Source of the DNA: Antrihabitans cavernicola
GTDB taxonomy: Bacteria; Actinomycetota; Actinomycetes; Mycobacteriales; Mycobacteriaceae
Length of the DNA stretch: 64,000 nucleotides
Assembly (NCBI RefSeq): GCF_008297975.1
Contig: NZ_VLNY01000007.1
Span: forward strand, 62,001 to 126,000
Reading direction: 5' to 3'
In this document: piece after piece, positions 63,579-64,000 of the stretch
How positions within the stretch are numbered: the first letter of the stretch is position 1
Layout: the number at the start of each line of letters is the position of its first letter
Made by a program: the position numbers and the translations under genes
The notes under the pieces: generated by a model
What the model was told of the DNA's origin: nothing
Database searches by the model: none
Seen by the model: only the letters and a program-made list of their open reading frames with translations

Positions 63579-64000
63579 ATGCTCCTGAAATCGCTGACTG
63601 CCACCACGCGATTTCTTGCGATTTCCGACCCCGGCCGCGTTCGGCTTCGCAGCGCCACGTCGACCACACTGTCGGTCATCGTCGCGATGACGGCACTGCT
63701 CACCTACACCCAACTGACGGATCGTCCGGTGACCGTGGCGATGCTCGGGACGATCGTCGCCATGCAATCGTCTGCGGCGGTGAAGGACAAACAGCAACGC
63801 AGTCGCGTCGTCACCACCGTGCTGCTGTTCTTCCCCTCGATCGGTGCGGTGACGCTCGCCGCACTGTTGACACCGATCGGAAAGGTCGCGGACGTCGGCT
63901 TCATCGTCGTCCTGTTCGCCGCCGTCTGGGTGCGCCGCTACGGTCCGCGCGGCAACGCGTTGGGCATGGTCGCGTTCATCTCGTACTTCTTCGCGCTCTT
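63579..64000 (+). CDS. FUSC-family membrane protein (partial)
   Basis: An open frame from ATG at 63579 runs to the right window edge, giving about 140 residues. It opens with a short Arg-rich cytoplasmic stretch (DPGRVRLRSATSTT), then a series of helices (LSVIVAMTALLTY, VAMLGTIVAMQSSAAV, VVTTVLLFFPSIGAVTLAALL) with the FUSC-type VAMLGTIVAMQSS segment. Homologues export aromatic acids or resemble YccS. The Shine-Dalgarno is weak; the start could be slightly different. Confidence 0.7.
   Translation, partial: MLLKSLTATTRFLAISDPGRVRLRSATSTTLSVIVAMTALLTYTQLTDRPVTVAMLGTIVAMQSSAAVKDKQQRSRVVTTVLLFFPSIGAVTLAALLTPIGKVADVGFIVVLFAAVWVRRYGPRGNALGMVAFISYFFAL

Overview
The window is a gene-dense, high-GC actinobacterial chromosome segment. 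It suggests a Rhodococcus-like member of the Mycobacteriales; the species cannot be fixed by eye. From remembered Mycobacterium tuberculosis gene order (not a search), it is an inverted, loosened counterpart of the Rv0757-Rv0808 region: phoP/phoR, purD, a TetR gene, purB, a HIT gene, purC, a ptrB-type peptidase, an emrB-type MFS pump, a KstD-like flavoprotein, purS, purQ, an M18 aminopeptidase, purL, a CPBP-type protein, a sterol-carrier-like protein and purF. Seven purine genes (purD, purB, purC, purS, purQ, purL, purF) lie on the minus strand, scattered over about 48 kb among unrelated genes.

Layout. 0-5 kb: a dppABCD oligopeptide ABC operon with a fused two-domain ATPase cut by the left edge. 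5.2-6.5 kb: a DUF222/HNH (13E12-type) gene with a near-consensus LexA box. 6.8-15 kb: purF, a YhgE-like membrane protein, small membrane/lipid proteins and purL. 15-18.3 kb: a secreted protein and a metNIQ operon. 18.4-23.2 kb: two peptidases and a translationally coupled ParB-like/DUF1330/patatin set preceded by a possible 19-codon leader ORF. 23.3-25.2 kb: a methionine aminopeptidase, a five-unit tandem repeat, purQ and purS. 25.3-30.6 kb: a metallo-beta-lactamase-fold hydrolase, an FAD dehydrogenase, an ABM protein, a DUF2334 protein, a GPx-like peroxidase and dctA. 30.7-33 kb: a CitA/CitB-type two-component system divergent from dctA.

33-38.8 kb: a self-contained fructose phosphotransferase locus (HPr, EIIABC, 1-phosphofructokinase, DeoR repressor, divergent Enzyme I). 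38.8-42.3 kb: an uncharacterised operon of three oxidoreductases divergent from a TetR gene, with a perfect operator between them. 42.3-54.8 kb: ptrB, purC, an MFS pump, an EAL phosphodiesterase, HIT, a lipoprotein, purB, TetR, an aminotransferase, an M23 peptidase and purD. 54.9-56.4 kb: a beta-lactamase-fold lipoprotein coupled to an ArsR-like regulator. 56.4-60.2 kb: a universal stress protein, an APC permease and a glycosyltransferase-GtrA fusion. 60.2-64 kb: HIT, phoR, phoP with a PhoP-box-like repeat upstream, an M50-like protease and the start of an FUSC-family protein.

No tRNA, rRNA, insertion sequence, prophage or CRISPR array was seen. The main unexplained signals are short tandem duplications spanning stop codons (purQ/metAP, a HIT gene, purB), two striking inverted repeats, a possible leader ORF with a perfect Shine-Dalgarno sequence, and several regulator-operator pairs that can be read from the sequence.
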